Origin: Elephas maximus indicus | Lineage: Eukaryota > Chordata > Mammalia > Proboscidea > Elephantidae | Length of the DNA stretch: 64,000 nt | Reading direction: 5' to 3' | Assembly (NCBI RefSeq): GCF_024166365.1 | Contig: NC_064839.1 | Coordinates: 34,422,378-34,486,377, forward strand | In this document: positions 34,180 through 64,000 of the stretch, piece after piece | How positions within the stretch are numbered: the stretch's first letter is position 1 | How the letters are laid out: every line of letters begins with the position of its first letter | Program-made: the position numbers and the translations under genes | The notes under the pieces: generated by a model | Told to the model about the DNA's origin: nothing | Databases searched by the model: none | Seen by the model: the letters and a program-made list of their open reading frames with translations, nothing else

Positions 34180-35115
34180 CCTCCGCTGTCTGGTACCAGG
34201 TCTGAGCCACCATCATTTCTCACATTGATTACTTCATAGCCTTCTAAATGGTCTTCCTGCATGTACCCTTGCCTCTTAGTCAGCTGTTAAATACAGCAAG
34301 CAAAGTAATGATTTAAAAACATGAGTCAGATCATGCCGCTCCCTTACTTAAAACTCGTTGTTGTTGTTGGGTGCCATCGAGTCAGTTCCAACTCATAGGC
34401 ACCCATGTGACAAAGTAGGGTTTTCTTGGCTGTAATCTTTATGAGAGCAGATTATCAGGTCTTTCACCCGTGGAGCGGCAGGGTGGCTTTGAACTGCCAG
34501 TGTTTTAGTTAGCCATTGAGTGCTTAACTGTTGCACCACCAGGGCTCCTTCTAAAACTTGTTACTGGCTCCTATTTTATGCAAAGTAAACAAAGTCCTTA
34601 GAAATGTCCTACAAGGCCCTACGTGATCTGACCACTGCCCCCAGCTTCACCTGCTGATACAGCTGTGCATCTGACATTTATCACTCTCTTCCCACCTTTC
34701 TGCTCCAGGCACATTGGCCTCCTTGCTCTTCCTCTAGCATAGCATACAAGCTCCCGCCTGAGGGCCTTTGCACTGGCTGTTTCCTCCCCTTTACTCTTTT
34801 GCCAGATATCAACTCAGCTAACTCCTCAAGCTCTTTCAAATCTTTGCTCAAATATCATCTTTTCAATAGGACCTGCCTTCATGACACTATGTAAAATTTT
34901 AACCCACCCCCAGCATTTTTTTCTACTTTCTTCCTGCTCTTTCATTCTATAGTGCTACCAACTTTTCTTACTGTATAATTTATTTACTTTGTTATGTTGA
35001 TTGATTGAAAACTTTACCAGAGCAGGGATTTTTGTCCGCTTTGTTTTCTAACGTATAGCAAGAGGCTGAAACAGTGTCTAGCACAGAGTAGGCATTTAAA
35101 GTAAAATAAACTATG
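34180..35115 (+). repeat. L2 LINE 3' region, interrupted by an AfroSINE
   Basis: L2 3' wording: cctacaaggccctacgtgat, gcctgagggcctttgcactg, and the ending gtctagcacagagtaggcat. The AfroSINE at 34353-34548 splits it. Confidence 0.8.
34353..34548 (-). repeat. AfroSINE, long form, inserted in L2
   Basis: Starts gttgttgttgggtgccatcg (the RTE-like tail reversed) and ends caccaccagggctcc. Flanked by taaaactcgtt and taaaacttgtt, a duplication with one mismatch. Confidence 0.88.
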
Positions 35116-35179
35116 TTAAAATGAAGAAGGAAAGCCTGCCCAGGTTAACAGAAGAGATTGTCTCCGTTTGGATTTCTGA

Positions 35180-63914
<28,735 letters not shown>

Positions 63915-64000
63915 GTGAGTTCCTGGCTGTGGTTGCCCTGCAGCCAGCCCCACAGTACAGCCACAGCGCGTACCATCAACCCAAGCATACCCCCAGCTCC
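63915..64000. other. Start of the DUS2 intron after coding exon 13
   Basis: Begins with donor gtgagt and runs to the window edge. The rest of the dsRNA-binding domain must lie beyond. Confidence 0.7.

Overview
This is nuclear DNA of a placental mammal, almost certainly an afrotherian and most likely a proboscidean (elephant-like). The clade call rests on about twenty copies of a tRNA-derived SINE whose two forms I recognise as AfroSINEs, on RTE (BovB-type) LINE copies, and on L1 elements with the 3' end expected in that clade. Sirenian or hyrax DNA cannot be excluded by eye. There are no bacterial-type operons, CRISPR arrays or tRNA/rRNA genes.

Gene layout follows the human 16q22.1 order DPEP2 - DPEP2NB - DDX28 - DUS2. 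(1) 1-2 kb: the first five coding exons of DPEP2 (membrane dipeptidase 2) on the minus strand, with the 3' part outside the window. (2) 12.0-13.7 kb: DPEP2NB, a two-exon minus-strand gene for a 123-residue protein of unknown function. (3) 27.1-28.8 kb: DDX28, an intronless minus-strand gene for a mitochondrial DEAD-box protein, whose start lies in a CpG island. (4) From about 28.8 kb to the right edge: DUS2 on the plus strand, divergent from DDX28. Thirteen coding exons (35.2-63.9 kb, 390 codons, open and in phase) carry the tRNA-dihydrouridine synthase domain and the beginning of the dsRNA-binding domain; the last exons lie beyond the window. DDX28 and DUS2 probably share a bidirectional promoter with a perfect CRE (TGACGTCA) at 28794-28801. 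Both products act on RNA: DDX28 in mitochondrial ribosome assembly, DUS2 in dihydrouridine formation on tRNA.

The rest is intron or intergenic DNA dominated by repeats. The largest is a structurally full-length but decayed 7.5 kb L1 (16180-23698, minus), which split an older RTE element and is bounded by a 13-bp target-site duplication; an AfroSINE sits in the same RTE. Other nested insertions lie at 6.5-7.6 kb and 38.3-40.6 kb. There are also L2, MIR, MER5A and old L1 copies, three kinds of retroviral LTR fossil copy, and a cluster of three AfroSINEs in a DUS2 intron.

I found no undescribed biological system. The observations most worth a second look are the little-studied DPEP2NB gene with a tandem NAGNAG acceptor, the CRE-bearing shared promoter, the common 3' tail of AfroSINE and RTE, a 60-bp RTE insertion with perfect duplications, and the nested insertions that order repeat activity in time.
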